Positions 51,865 to 61,534 of a DNA stretch of 64,000 nucleotides are shown in pieces (positions within the stretch are counted from its first letter, which is position 1; each line of letters starts with the position of its first letter). Source of the DNA: Tautonia sp040717455 (GTDB lineage Bacteria; Planctomycetota; Planctomycetia; Isosphaerales; Isosphaeraceae). The position numbers and the translations under genes are program-made. The notes beneath the pieces are model-generated. The model ran no database searches. It was given only the letters and a program-made list of their open reading frames with translations, and had not been told where the DNA came from. The DNA lies in NCBI RefSeq assembly GCF_040717455.1, contig NZ_JBFEFH010000030.1:15364-79363 (forward strand), in the 5' to 3' direction.

Positions 51865-54264
51865 TCACGTCCGAGACGGGCCGCCCTGTTGCTGGGACGG
51901 CTCGACGCCGAGGCGGGCCAGCACGTTCCGCATCAAGGCTCCCCAGCGCGGGTCGACGGACAACGCCCAGCCGGCGGCGATCGCCCCGGCGTGGAAGACC
52001 TTGCCGCCCTGGGGACGCTCCCAGTAGATCACCTCGGCCGAGGTGCCGTCGATCGGCTCCGACCGCCGGCCGAAGTAGTCGAGCGACATGCCGTTGGCCG
52101 GCTCCCGGATCCCTTTGGCCAGCGTGGTGATGCCGGGCGGCTCCTCGGGGATCTCCGCCCCTTCGGGAATCGGTCGATGGGTCATCTCCAGCAGGGTCGC
52201 GAGCCGGACGTCCGCCTCGTGGCCGACCGCCCTCGGCTCGCCCCCTCCCGGGGCATGGCCGAAGGTCTCGCCCGGCTCCAGGCCGACCGGCTCGGGCTCG
52301 TGGAAGAGGGGATGATCGGTCGCGTCGGCCCGATAGACGCCGAAATTCCCCTGGCCGGTGCCCCACCAGCCGAGGCACTCCAGGCCGATGACCTCCCAGG
52401 CCGGGTAGCCGCATTCCCGCATCAGGCTGCCGCGCTTCCGGTCGTGGCTGTGCCAGAGCTCCCCGATCGGCGCATCGGTCCGGCCGCCAATACTCGGGTC
52501 GTACTTCCGGCACTCGACCACCGACCCGTCGTCGCTGAAGCTCACCCGCCAGAACATCGTGTTGCCCGAGAGCACGATGGCCCCACCGCCCTCGGTCAGG
52601 AAGCGGTCGACCCCCTCGAAGGCCGGGATCGACCAGTACTCGCTGTGCCCGTTCAGGACCACGACGCGGTAATCGCGCAGCATCTCGGGGTTGCGGTGCA
52701 GGTCGAGGTCGGTCACGAGGTCGTACGAATACCCCTGCTCGTCGAGCCAGACGTGGGTGAAGCGCTCGCCCCGCATCAAATGGCTGTAGCCGACCTCGGG
52801 CGGGCTGTACAGGACATCGGGGCCGGCCACCGGCCAGGGCATGTTCATGCCCAGTTGATAGGTCGGCTGCCCTGCGTGGTGATCCCGATAAAAGCAGTAG
52901 GCCGGGGCCCGCTCGACGCTGTTGGCCAGCCCCCCCGTGCCCCACGACTGCGGCCCCGAGACGTTCTTCGCGAAGGGCGTGCCCCCGTAGGCCAGCCAGG
53001 TGCTCGTCGAGCAGAGGACCAGGATCGGCGCCGGCGGGCTCGACGCGGCCCGTCGCACGAGGAAGGTCACGTCGTACTGGTGGGCCTCGCCATCGAGCTC
53101 GAACCGGAAGCGGCCGACGTAGAGCCCCGGCCTGGCCGTCTCGGGGATGACCGCCTCGTGGGTCACCGACCACCGACAATCATAGAGGTCGTCCGACGCG
53201 AGCCTGAGGCCGTGCCCCCTGGCGGGATCCCGGTCCGGATTGTACGCACCGAAGCGGGGGATGGCCGAGCCGTCGAACCTCGGGCCGCCGACCATCCAGG
53301 TGCCGTGATTGATGATCCGGCCGTCGCGGGCCTGGCCGCTCCAGTCCGCGACGCGGTCGCCGTTCTCCTCGTCGAGCGGCCAGTGGGCATAGACCGTTGC
53401 CGGATCCGGGGCGGTGGTCGATCGGCGATCGAACCGCTCCCGGATCGAGCGAGCATCAGGCGGGGCCCGATGGATCGTCGGCCCGGCCAGGTCCCCTTCG
53501 AGGAACGCGTCGGCCATGCCGTCCGAGCCGATCGCGCCGAGCCTCAAGGGGGCGCCGCCCGGCCTGACCGGCCCCTCGATCGCCCGTTCGGCGACCTGTC
53601 GGCCATTGACCCAGAGCGCCTGCCGGCGCCCGTCCCAGGTGCCGACGACGTGATGCCACTGCTTCGGTTCCAGGGCAGGGCCGGTCAGGAGGCGGTCGGC
53701 CCGCCAGACGTCGCCGTCGCCGAGGTAGAAGGCGGCCCGCCCTTGCTCGTCGATCAGCAGGCCGAGGCCGCAGGAGCCGGGGGCATCGTGCTGGGTGATG
53801 AGCCCTTGCTGCCGGGCCGTCGGCCAGGGCCGGACCCAGCATTCGAGGGCGAGGGAGTCGATCGCCTCGCCCGGGGGCAGGTGACGCTCGATATGGACAT
53901 AAGAACCGGGGTGGATCGGCTGCGGGCTTGCCGGGAAGTCGCCGGCAACTTCCAGGACCTCGTCGCCGGAGCGGTCGTCGATGTCCGGGCCGAGCCGGCA
54001 GATGGACAGCTCGAAGGGGACCGTGCTGCTGACCCGGAACCGGATCGGGTCGCCCGCGGCGATGCTCTTCTCGGCGTAGGCGTGCAGCCCGGGGAGGTCG
54101 AGCGGGCGATGGGGGGGGATCGCTCCGGAGTCGAGGGCGGTCCTGGGAATCGCCCCTTCTGCCGTCCCCGTCGTGCCGCCGACGGCCGAGGCGCCGAGGA
54201 GTCCCGCGGCGGACTGGACGATGAACTCGCGACGGCTCTCGGTCGAGGGGGGCGGTTTCTTCAT
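51865..54264 (-). CDS. Tat-exported N,N-dimethylformamidase-like protein with LamG domain
   Basis: A 799-residue protein. SRREFIVQSAAGLLGASAVG is a twin-arginine signal. Residues about 100-290 form a concanavalin/LamG-like domain (ALECWVRPWP, KQWHHVVGTWDG, LWVNGRQVAE), and residues about 400-780 match the large subunit of N,N-dimethylformamidase (YCFYRDHHAGQPTYQLGMN, RVVVLNGHSEYWSIPAFEGV, AIVLSGNTMFWRVSF, DRKRGSLMRECGYPAWEVIGLE described in parts). The family's natural substrate in planctomycetes is unknown; amide or sugar-amide hydrolysis is possible. No small subunit gene is seen nearby. It is 126 bases after a DUF1559 gene. Confidence 0.82.
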   Translation of the reverse strand: MKKPPPSTESRREFIVQSAAGLLGASAVGGTTGTAEGAIPRTALDSGAIPPHRPLDLPGLHAYAEKSIAAGDPIRFRVSSTVPFELSICRLGPDIDDRSGDEVLEVAGDFPASPQPIHPGSYVHIERHLPPGEAIDSLALECWVRPWPTARQQGLITQHDAPGSCGLGLLIDEQGRAAFYLGDGDVWRADRLLTGPALEPKQWHHVVGTWDGRRQALWVNGRQVAERAIEGPVRPGGAPLRLGAIGSDGMADAFLEGDLAGPTIHRAPPDARSIRERFDRRSTTAPDPATVYAHWPLDEENGDRVADWSGQARDGRIINHGTWMVGGPRFDGSAIPRFGAYNPDRDPARGHGLRLASDDLYDCRWSVTHEAVIPETARPGLYVGRFRFELDGEAHQYDVTFLVRRAASSPPAPILVLCSTSTWLAYGGTPFAKNVSGPQSWGTGGLANSVERAPAYCFYRDHHAGQPTYQLGMNMPWPVAGPDVLYSPPEVGYSHLMRGERFTHVWLDEQGYSYDLVTDLDLHRNPEMLRDYRVVVLNGHSEYWSIPAFEGVDRFLTEGGGAIVLSGNTMFWRVSFSDDGSVVECRKYDPSIGGRTDAPIGELWHSHDRKRGSLMRECGYPAWEVIGLECLGWWGTGQGNFGVYRADATDHPLFHEPEPVGLEPGETFGHAPGGGEPRAVGHEADVRLATLLEMTHRPIPEGAEIPEEPPGITTLAKGIREPANGMSLDYFGRRSEPIDGTSAEVIYWERPQGGKVFHAGAIAAGWALSVDPRWGALMRNVLARLGVEPSQQQGGPSRT

Positions 54265-54390
54265 CGGTGGAGGTCCTCTCGGGAGCGGCCCTGGGAGAGC
54301 AAGACTCGACGCGGCCCCTCGATCGTCGAGCCGCCTGGTTCGCGATCGAGGGGCCGTGATGAGCTGGGAGGGAGCGACTTCGGGGGCCGA

Positions 54391-55356
54391 TCAGAACTGA
54401 TCGGCGGAGACGACCTCGCCCCCCTTGCGGGTGCTGATCGACCGGTAGACATCCCGGGCGATCGTCTCCTTGACGAAGGAGACCCGGCCATCCCCCCAGA
54501 GGAACTGGGCGCCGCCCGGGTGGGCGCTCCGGAAGCTGATCTGATTCGGCCAGTTGGCGAAGGGCTGGTTCACCGCCGGCCGGTAGTTGAGCGGCGGGGA
54601 CGTGCTGGAATAGGTGCCGGCGCCGAGGGACCAGGTCTTGAAGTCGTCGTACGACGGCAAGACCTCGCCGACGACAATCGTGTTGCTGGTGCCGTCCCGC
54701 ATACTGCTCAGCTTCACCGGCGAGAGGATCGAATGCCGCCAGAAGGTCCCCGTGCACTCCTTGAAGCCGTAGGCCGAATAATTATGGCAGTCCGGCAGGC
54801 CGCCGAAGAGCGAGCCGTTGCCGAGGTTGTGCGGACCCATGACCCCGGCGTAGTTGGTCGGCGAGAAGGGGACGCCGAAGAGGCCCCAGACATTGTCCTG
54901 GAGCTCCTGGCCATCCGGGTCGGAGGGGCACTCGTAGAGATTGATCCGGAACTGGATCAGGGTCCGGTTCCCGATGTTGGCGATGCCGAGCCCCGACTGG
55001 AAGTCGCCGTCGAAATTGAACTGGTCGTAGAGGTTGTTCTGCTCGACGAAGGGGAAGATCCCCATCATCCAGCTCATCCCGTTCGAGACCAGGGTCGGGG
55101 CGAGCCCCTCCGGGAAGTGGGGTGTGCTGACGGGGAAGCAACCGTGCGTGGACTCGTAGTTGTGGATCCCCAGGCCGATCTGCTTCAGGTTGTTCGAGCA
55201 CTGCGAGCGGCGGGCCGCCTCGCGGGCGCTCTGCACCGCCGGCAGCAAGAGCGCGATCAGGACGCCGATGATGGCGATGACCACCAGCAACTCGATCAGG
55301 GTGAAGGCCGAATCCGAGCGTCGGAGACTCAACGGGAGTCTATTACGTGTATTCAA
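54391..55356 (-). CDS. DUF1559 prepilin-like protein (second copy)
   Basis: A 321-residue protein starting at a TTG at 55356, six bases after GGAGAG. SAFTLIELLVVIAIIGVL is the prepilin-type N-terminus, QSAREAARRSQCSNNLKQIGL the conserved block, and SFRSAHPGGAQFLWGDGRVSFV the C-terminal hallmark. It is one of two DUF1559 proteins in the window and differs from the first in the middle region. It follows a small lipoprotein on the same strand (79-base gap) and precedes the dimethylformamidase-like gene. Confidence 0.92.
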   Translation of the reverse strand: MNTRNRLPLSLRRSDSAFTLIELLVVIAIIGVLIALLLPAVQSAREAARRSQCSNNLKQIGLGIHNYESTHGCFPVSTPHFPEGLAPTLVSNGMSWMMGIFPFVEQNNLYDQFNFDGDFQSGLGIANIGNRTLIQFRINLYECPSDPDGQELQDNVWGLFGVPFSPTNYAGVMGPHNLGNGSLFGGLPDCHNYSAYGFKECTGTFWRHSILSPVKLSSMRDGTSNTIVVGEVLPSYDDFKTWSLGAGTYSSTSPPLNYRPAVNQPFANWPNQISFRSAHPGGAQFLWGDGRVSFVKETIARDVYRSISTRKGGEVVSADQF

Positions 55357-55435
55357 GAGAATCTCTCCGTGTTGAGGAAAGGCCGATCCTCCCCGGCCGA
55401 GTCATTCGGCCGATTCGGGCCTGCCCGACGTGCCG

Positions 55436-55900
55436 TCAATCCGTCAGTTCGATGTCGTACTGGTTCACACCGGGTTCGACGTCGATCGCGAGCGGCGTAT
55501 CCACCTCGTTCGCGTAGCGATCCGGAATGAGCAATTCCGGGATGATCAGGCTCTTCTCCTCCTCCGGCCGGAGTGGCCTCCGGCTGTGGACGGTGACCCG
55601 GTGGCGGCCGACGGCCGCGCCCTGGAAATCGGCGGTCTTCATCTGGTACGAGCCGTCCGCGTTGATCTCGCCGACCGCCGACGGGCCGCCGACCCCCTCG
55701 GTCGGGATGAAGACGACCTGCCCGTGATCGACCGGCTTCCCGTTGTAGGTGACCGTCCCGCGGACCGTCGCCAGGTTCAAGCCGCTCCGGTCCCCGCAAC
55801 CGGCAACCACAACCACAAGGCAGGCGAACACCCATGACTCGACACGTGGCCCGATGCCGATTCGAACGCCCCTTGTGGTGCCGTCCCGCTCGCTTTTCAA
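55436..55900 (-). CDS. Small transthyretin-like lipoprotein
   Basis: The start is taken at a TTG at 55900 with AGGAG six bases upstream; a longer frame to 55993 lacks a signal. The 154-residue product has a signal ending in lipobox VVVAGCG, then VRGTVTYNGKPVDHGQVVFIPTEG and the beta-sandwich core, closing GVNQYDIELTD. It is the partner of the adjacent DUF1559 gene, as in the first pair at 10.7-12.1 kb. Confidence 0.8.
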   Translation of the reverse strand: MKSERDGTTRGVRIGIGPRVESWVFACLVVVVAGCGDRSGLNLATVRGTVTYNGKPVDHGQVVFIPTEGVGGPSAVGEINADGSYQMKTADFQGAAVGRHRVTVHSRRPLRPEEEKSLIIPELLIPDRYANEVDTPLAIDVEPGVNQYDIELTD

Positions 55901-56108
55901 GGTTCTTCTCCTGCCAATGCGCCCAACCGGCTCGTCGTTGCACGCCAGGACGCGTTGCTGTATAGAAATTGTTGGCATATCCACTGGCGTCACGGACCAT
56001 CCGTCTTGGGAACACCATCATGTCTCTAGCCGTGCCGAGAGAATGAGTCAAACATTTTTTGGATGACGGCCATCATTTTCTGGCCAGTGCAAATTCGGAT
56101 CATTCGAG

Positions 56109-59078
56109 ATGTTTCGATTCAAATTCTCGAAAAATCTTTGGTATTTTCTAATTTTTGCCGTCGCCGCGGGGGCAGGTTTCTCGACCTGGTGGCATGCGCA
56201 AGCCGTCCACCTCCGGATCGAGCTGGAGCGGGCGAGGCACGAACTGGACGCCGGGCGGGTCGCGTCGGCCCGAGGCCGGCTGGTCAGGCTCTCCGGGACC
56301 TGGGTGGCCAACGGCGAGGTCGACTACGTCCTCGGGATGAGCGAGCACGCCCTCGGCAACGTCGAGGCCGCCCTCAGGGCCTGGCGACGGGTCCCCCAGG
56401 GCTCCCCGTTCGCCGGCCAGGCGGCCCTCGGCCGGGCCATCGTCGAGATGGATCGGGGGCGATTCGCAGAGGCCGAGGCCGTCGCCGTCTCGGCGCTGGC
56501 CCGGCCGGGCCCCTCGGCCCCGGGGCTCCGCCAGTTCCTGGTCGAGTTGCTCTGGCATCAGGAGCGGCTGGAAGAGGCCGGTTCGCTGCTCGAAGCGAAC
56601 TGGGGGCATTACGAGGAGCTTGAGGGGGCCGACTCCCCCCAGGCGATCGCGACCCTGAGGCGCCACCTCGTGCTCGACCTCAACCCGTTCCCGGTCGAGC
56701 GGGCACGGGCCGTCCTCGATCGCTCTGGCCGGTTGGCGCCGGACGACGATCGGGTCTGGCTCGGACAGGCGAACCTGGCCATCCGCGACGGCCGCCTCGA
56801 GGAGGCGTCGCGATGGCTCGACGCCTGCCTGGAGCGTCGCCCCGATGACCCGGCCGTCTGGCGATCGGCCCTGGAGCTGGGCCTCGCGGATCATCGGATC
56901 GACTCGATCCGGGACGCCCTGAGTCACTTCCCGGCCGGATCGGCCTCGCCCTGCCTCCCCCCCCGGATCGAGGCCTGGCACGCAGCCCGCCTGGGCGACA
57001 CCGAGGCGGAACGCCGGGCGCTCGATCGCTTGCTCGACGCCTGCCCGGGAGCGATTCCCGCCTTGGATCGGCTCGCCGAGCTGGCCGTGACGTCCGGCGA
57101 CCTCGACCTGGCCTCTCGACTCCGCCGGCGCAAGGCCGACCGCGACGAGGCCTTGCATCGTTACCGGTCATTGTCCGGCGGCGACCTCCGGGCCGAGGCT
57201 GCGACCATGGCCAGGTTGGCCGAGACCCTCGGCCGGCGATTCGAGGCGAGGGCCTTCTGGGCGATCGTCCGAAGCCGGGACCCGGGACGCCAGGAGGCCC
57301 GCCTCGCCCTCGATCGCCTCGGCCCCCCACTCCGTCCCGCATCGGGGAATGCGATGCTGGCGGATCTGCTGCCCTCGCACGTCGGCGGATCCTCCGCGAA
57401 GGATCGGGGATCGATCCGGAAGGCCCGATCGATCGACCCGATCGGCGTCCGGTTCGAGGACGATGCCGCCCGTTCCGGGCTCACCTTCACCTATCGCAAT
57501 GGCCGATCGAGTCAACACCACCTCCCCGAGACTATGGGGGGGGGCGTCGCCCTGCTCGACTTCGACGGCGACGGCTGGCTCGACATCTACGCCGTGCAGG
57601 GGGGCGACTTCCCCCCGGTCGCCGGGTCCGATCGATCCGGCGGGGACCGGCTCTTCCGGAATCAAGGTGACGGCACCTTCGAAGAGGCGACCGAGACTTC
57701 CGGGATCGCCGTGTTCGACCAGGGGTACGGCCACGGCGTCACGGTCGGCGACTACGACAACGACGGGAATCCCGACCTGTTCATCACTCGATGGCGTTCA
57801 TACTCCCTCTACCGCAACCGCGGCGATGGGACGTTCGAGGACGCGACCGAGGCCGCCGGCCTCGGGGGAGATCGCGGTTGGCCGACCTCGGCGGCCTTCG
57901 CCGACTTCGACGGAGACGGCCTGCTCGACCTTTACGTCTGCCACTACCTCGATTGGGACGAGACGCACCCCGAGGCCTGCCCCTTGCCTGACCTTCCCGG
58001 CTCGAACGGCTATTGCAATCCCTTACTCTTCGATGCCCAGGCCGACCACCTCTTCCGCAACGTCGGCGGCGCCTTCGAGGACGTCACCGCCGAATCCGGG
58101 ATCGCCGGGGTCGCCGGCCGGGGGCTCGGGGTCGTCGCCGCCGACCTCGACGGCAACGAGTCCATCGATCTTTATGTCGCCAACGACCTCTCGGCCAATT
58201 TCCTCTTCCTCAATCGGGGAGGGATGACGTTCGAGGAGCACGGGCTCCAGGCCGGGGTCGCCGCGAACGCCGAGGGGGGCTACCAGGCGGGCATGGGGGT
58301 GGCCTGCGCCGACCTCGATGGCGACGGCCTGCCCGACCTCCTCGTGACGAACTTCTACGGCGAGGCGACTACGTACTACCATAACCTCGGCGGCGGGTTC
58401 TTCGCCGACCGGACGGCCGAATCCGGCCTCGCCCGGGCCACCCGCCAGCGGCTCGGCTTCGGCATCGCCCCGATCGACGCGCAGAACGACGGGAACCTCG
58501 ACCTGATCCAGGCGAATGGTCATATCAACGACCTCCGCCCCCTCTTCCCTTATGCGATGCCGCCCCAGCTCCTGATCGGCGACGGCCTCGGCCGCTTCGT
58601 CGACGCCTCCGAACACGCCGGCCCCCCCTTCCGGTCCGGCACCGTCGGCCGGGGCCTGGCCGTCGGCGATCTCGACCAGGACGGCCTGCTCGATGCGATC
58701 CTCCTCCCCCAGGACGCCCCCCTGGCGGCCCTCCGCAATCGGACCGCCGATGCCGGCCACTCCGTCACGCTCCAACTCGTCGGCGGCCCCTCGAATCGGG
58801 ATGCCATCGGGGCCAGGGTCTCGGTCGAGGCCGGGGGGCGTCGCCAGACCCACTGGAAGGCCGGCGGCGGCAGCTACCAGTCGGCATCGGGCCCGAATCT
58901 CCACTTCGGTCTGGGACACTCGACCCGCCTCGACCTCCTCGAAGTCTCCTGGCCGTCGGGTCGGATCGACCGCTACCGGGACCTTTCGGCCGAAACCGGC
59001 TATCGGATCCGGGAAGGGGCCGAACTCCCGGAACGGTTGCCAGGCCGCCCTGATGACTCTCCTGGCCTCCGGCCTTGA
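56109..59078 (+). CDS. CRTAC1-like exported TPR/FG-GAP/ASPIC-UnbV protein
   Basis: A 989-residue protein with an N-terminal membrane helix (residues 8-28). Residues about 35-420 are alpha-helical TPR-like repeats. About 445-900 is an FG-GAP beta-propeller with six DxDGDGxxD-type calcium loops (DFDGDGWLDIY, DYDNDGNPDLF, DLDGDGLPDLL). The C-terminal ASPIC/UnbV domain is seen in SNRDAIGARVSVEAGGRRQ and HFGLGHSTRLDLLEVSWPSG. Proteins of this CRTAC1-like type are abundant in planctomycetes and probably act at the cell surface. It diverges from the lipoprotein/DUF1559 pair with a 208-base gap. Confidence 0.9.
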   Translation: MFRFKFSKNLWYFLIFAVAAGAGFSTWWHAQAVHLRIELERARHELDAGRVASARGRLVRLSGTWVANGEVDYVLGMSEHALGNVEAALRAWRRVPQGSPFAGQAALGRAIVEMDRGRFAEAEAVAVSALARPGPSAPGLRQFLVELLWHQERLEEAGSLLEANWGHYEELEGADSPQAIATLRRHLVLDLNPFPVERARAVLDRSGRLAPDDDRVWLGQANLAIRDGRLEEASRWLDACLERRPDDPAVWRSALELGLADHRIDSIRDALSHFPAGSASPCLPPRIEAWHAARLGDTEAERRALDRLLDACPGAIPALDRLAELAVTSGDLDLASRLRRRKADRDEALHRYRSLSGGDLRAEAATMARLAETLGRRFEARAFWAIVRSRDPGRQEARLALDRLGPPLRPASGNAMLADLLPSHVGGSSAKDRGSIRKARSIDPIGVRFEDDAARSGLTFTYRNGRSSQHHLPETMGGGVALLDFDGDGWLDIYAVQGGDFPPVAGSDRSGGDRLFRNQGDGTFEEATETSGIAVFDQGYGHGVTVGDYDNDGNPDLFITRWRSYSLYRNRGDGTFEDATEAAGLGGDRGWPTSAAFADFDGDGLLDLYVCHYLDWDETHPEACPLPDLPGSNGYCNPLLFDAQADHLFRNVGGAFEDVTAESGIAGVAGRGLGVVAADLDGNESIDLYVANDLSANFLFLNRGGMTFEEHGLQAGVAANAEGGYQAGMGVACADLDGDGLPDLLVTNFYGEATTYYHNLGGGFFADRTAESGLARATRQRLGFGIAPIDAQNDGNLDLIQANGHINDLRPLFPYAMPPQLLIGDGLGRFVDASEHAGPPFRSGTVGRGLAVGDLDQDGLLDAILLPQDAPLAALRNRTADAGHSVTLQLVGGPSNRDAIGARVSVEAGGRRQTHWKAGGGSYQSASGPNLHFGLGHSTRLDLLEVSWPSGRIDRYRDLSAETGYRIREGAELPERLPGRPDDSPGLRP

Positions 59079-59428
59079 GGTCACGCACCGGTCGCCCTCA
59101 TGACTCCCGGCCTGCATCGTGGTGGCCGGACGCCGATGGCACTACCGGTTACGGGCACGTTTCTCCCCGCGATCGGGAGTCCACCGTTAAGTCGGACCGC
59201 TTCGTATCAGGATCCAAGGGCTGGTGTGGTGAGACGACGAGGGCTGCGAGGGGGACCGCCGGCCATGGCAGTCATCAATCGCGCCGGCGGGTCCGATAAT
59301 GGAGGTTATGTGAATTCGTGTCTCTTCATGTCGAAAAACCATCATGATTGGCGGGATTCGTTCCTTGCGTTCTGGCATGCTCGCTCGGGGGGTTGGCGGG
59401 CCTGTGCAATGCCCCGATGAAATTCGAC
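59079..59428. other. Intergenic stretch between convergent genes
   Basis: A 350-base gap. A weak hairpin CCGGCC/GGCCGG (59107-59112, 59124-59129) is the only structure noted. No supported gene. Confidence 0.4.
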
Positions 59429-59884
59429 TCATCCGAGGGCGATGGTGACGATCGCGAGGAGGATGCCGCCGAGGATCACCGAGATCATCAGGTGACAGAT
59501 CGTCACGCCGATTGCCTGCACGAACGTCGTCGGCAACGCCGAGGAGAGCATGCCCGCCATCACGAGCAGGCCGACCGGGAGCGAGACGAGCTGAGCGATC
59601 ACGTTCCATCCGCCGCCTTCGCCGCTCGATGGGGCCGCGAGCCCGCCCACGAACTGCTCGACGCCGGACCCGGCGATGAGGTTGGCGAGCGTCGCGACGA
59701 AGGTGATGCCCATTGCCTTGCCGATCGCCGGTTCCGGGACGGCATCGCGCGTCTCGGGACCGCCGGCCAATTTGTTGCGGAGGCTGATGGCGGCACGCAG
59801 GATGATGGCACCCACGAGGGTTCCGATGATCAGGAGTGCGCCGAGGCCGATCAACGCACCGAGGATTGCCGCACGATCTTCCAT
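59429..59884 (-). CDS. Small integral membrane protein
   Basis: A 151-residue protein from the ATG at 59884, GGAG seven bases upstream. Three to four membrane segments (about 5-28, 52-72, 88-110 and 122-148). AIGKAMGITFVATLANLIAGSG and IAQLVSLPVGLLVMAGMLSSAL are hydrophobic with several glycines. Planctomycete genomes have many such proteins; function unknown. It is 105 bases after the radical-SAM gene on the same strand. Confidence 0.7.
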   Translation of the reverse strand: MEDRAAILGALIGLGALLIIGTLVGAIILRAAISLRNKLAGGPETRDAVPEPAIGKAMGITFVATLANLIAGSGVEQFVGGLAAPSSGEGGGWNVIAQLVSLPVGLLVMAGMLSSALPTTFVQAIGVTICHLMISVILGGILLAIVTIALG

Positions 59885-59989
59885 CGAGATTCTCCATTCA
59901 TCGGTCATAGAAGATCGACTCGGCCCGAGACCCGAAGGAGCGGGACGTGTTTTCATCGCAGGCGACCCGGCGGCACGGCCTGGTTGAAG

Positions 59990-61474
59990 TCACATATGAC
60001 CGAAGGCATTGTCGTGCTGTTTCGAGGCGTCGATCGGCGTCACGGTCGGCCCGAGGCCAGCGATCGACTCTCGACCAAGCCGACGCCTGGCAAGCAGGGA
60101 GGCGACCGAATCGGCGTAGAACATGCCCCGCACTGTCGGGCGGATCGCTCCGGAGTCGACCGTCACCAGGCGTTCGTTCTCCAGCGCGGCGAACTGCGCC
60201 GGGAAATCCGAAATGGGGTCACTGCCGAAGCGATCGCGATAGACCGCCCGGTCGATCCGGAGGGCGGCCAGGTGACGTGTCATGTAGAGGATGCGCAGGT
60301 CATCAGGCCCGTAAGAGAAGGCCCGGTCGTGGATCGGTTCGCCCCGATCGACCGCCGTCGCGTACACCGACGATCCGTCCGGGTTCATCCATTTGACGGC
60401 CCGGTCGCCGTGCTGGGCGAACGAGATGCCGCCCGGGCCGAACCCGATCATGTCATGGGACTCGGGTCGGAAGCTGAACTCCTCGTAGACGAAACGTCGA
60501 TCGCGGTCCCGATGCTCCTGCCGCTCGAAATTCGTGAGCGTCGCCTGGTAGAAACCGCATCCCTCCAGAAATCCCCGCAGATCTCGCCAGTTCTCTGCGG
60601 CGATCTCGTTCGGCGGGAGCGAGGCGACGAGGGCGGGGTCGCGTGACCACGCGGTGCCAAGCCCCGGGAACATCACGAGATGGTACAGGCCGAGGTGATC
60701 GAGCCCGAGGTCGACGGCCCGGCGCACGTCGGTTCGCATCGCATGGAGCGACTGCCCGGGGAGGTTGAACAGCAGGTCAGCCGAGGCGGTGAAGCCCCGC
60801 TGATGGGCGAGGCGCACGACCTCGGCGAACGTATTCGCGTCGCCGAAGCCGAGCCGTCCCATGCGGCGTAACTGATCGAGGTCGAAGGTCTGGATGCCCA
60901 TGCTCAGGCGGTAATGGCGCGCGGCCAGTTCCTCAACGAGGATGTCCGCCAGCGACGGCTTGCGGTTGACGAATGCGGCAGGTACCCCTTCGAGGGTCAC
61001 CTCGGCCTCAGAGAGGTCGAAGGCCCTGGACAAGGCTCGGCAGAGGTCGCGGAAGGGGCGTGGTGGGGTCAGGTTCGCGGTCCCTCCCCCGAAGTAGAGG
61101 CCGGCGACCCGACGACGAGCCATCGCGGGCGACCCCTGGACACGCCGGTCGATCTCTCGGATCACGCGATCGACGACGGCCTCGGCCTTGCGGCCGCTGA
61201 ACGCCTCGTGCGGGAAGGTGCAGAAGCCGCAGCCCGCGACGGCCGGGTTGCAGAACGGGTGCGGGAGGACGCCGATCAGCAGCCCCCGATCGGGCCGGTA
61301 ATCGAGGCGATCCCCGTCGCCCGAGTCATCCCGCCTGGGCATGGCCGCCGCCAGCGGGTACCCGTGCAGCAGGCGGTGCCGCTGCGGCCTCGCCATCCGC
61401 CGACGCAGCTCGAGGTGCTCCGCCGCCGTGTCGGCGGGCCGTCGCGCATGGGCCCGTTCGATGAGCGTTTGCAA
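59990..61474 (-). CDS. Radical-SAM protein of the coproporphyrinogen III oxidase-like type
   Basis: A protein of about 494 residues. The cluster motif is HPFCNPAVAGCGFCTFPHE with Cys75, Cys82 and Cys85, that is C-x6-C-x2-C instead of the usual C-x3-C-x2-C. GLYFGGGTANLTPP, EVTLEGVPAAFV, LSMGIQTFDLDQLRRMGR, NTFAEVVRLAHQRGF and DLLFNLPGQSL follow the HemN/HutW pattern, and GLYHLVMFPGLGTAW continues it. The real activity (haem-related or another radical reaction) is uncertain. The TTG at 61474 has GGAG eight bases upstream; a TTG at 61522 is the alternative. It follows the M24 gene within 60 bases. Confidence 0.8.
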   Translation of the reverse strand: MQTLIERAHARRPADTAAEHLELRRRMARPQRHRLLHGYPLAAAMPRRDDSGDGDRLDYRPDRGLLIGVLPHPFCNPAVAGCGFCTFPHEAFSGRKAEAVVDRVIREIDRRVQGSPAMARRRVAGLYFGGGTANLTPPRPFRDLCRALSRAFDLSEAEVTLEGVPAAFVNRKPSLADILVEELAARHYRLSMGIQTFDLDQLRRMGRLGFGDANTFAEVVRLAHQRGFTASADLLFNLPGQSLHAMRTDVRRAVDLGLDHLGLYHLVMFPGLGTAWSRDPALVASLPPNEIAAENWRDLRGFLEGCGFYQATLTNFERQEHRDRDRRFVYEEFSFRPESHDMIGFGPGGISFAQHGDRAVKWMNPDGSSVYATAVDRGEPIHDRAFSYGPDDLRILYMTRHLAALRIDRAVYRDRFGSDPISDFPAQFAALENERLVTVDSGAIRPTVRGMFYADSVASLLARRRLGRESIAGLGPTVTPIDASKQHDNAFGHM

Positions 61475-61534
61475 GTGTGATTCTCCGGTTCGTGGGACAA
61501 TCGTTCGGGCGGTTGAGGGCAATTCGACCCGCGA

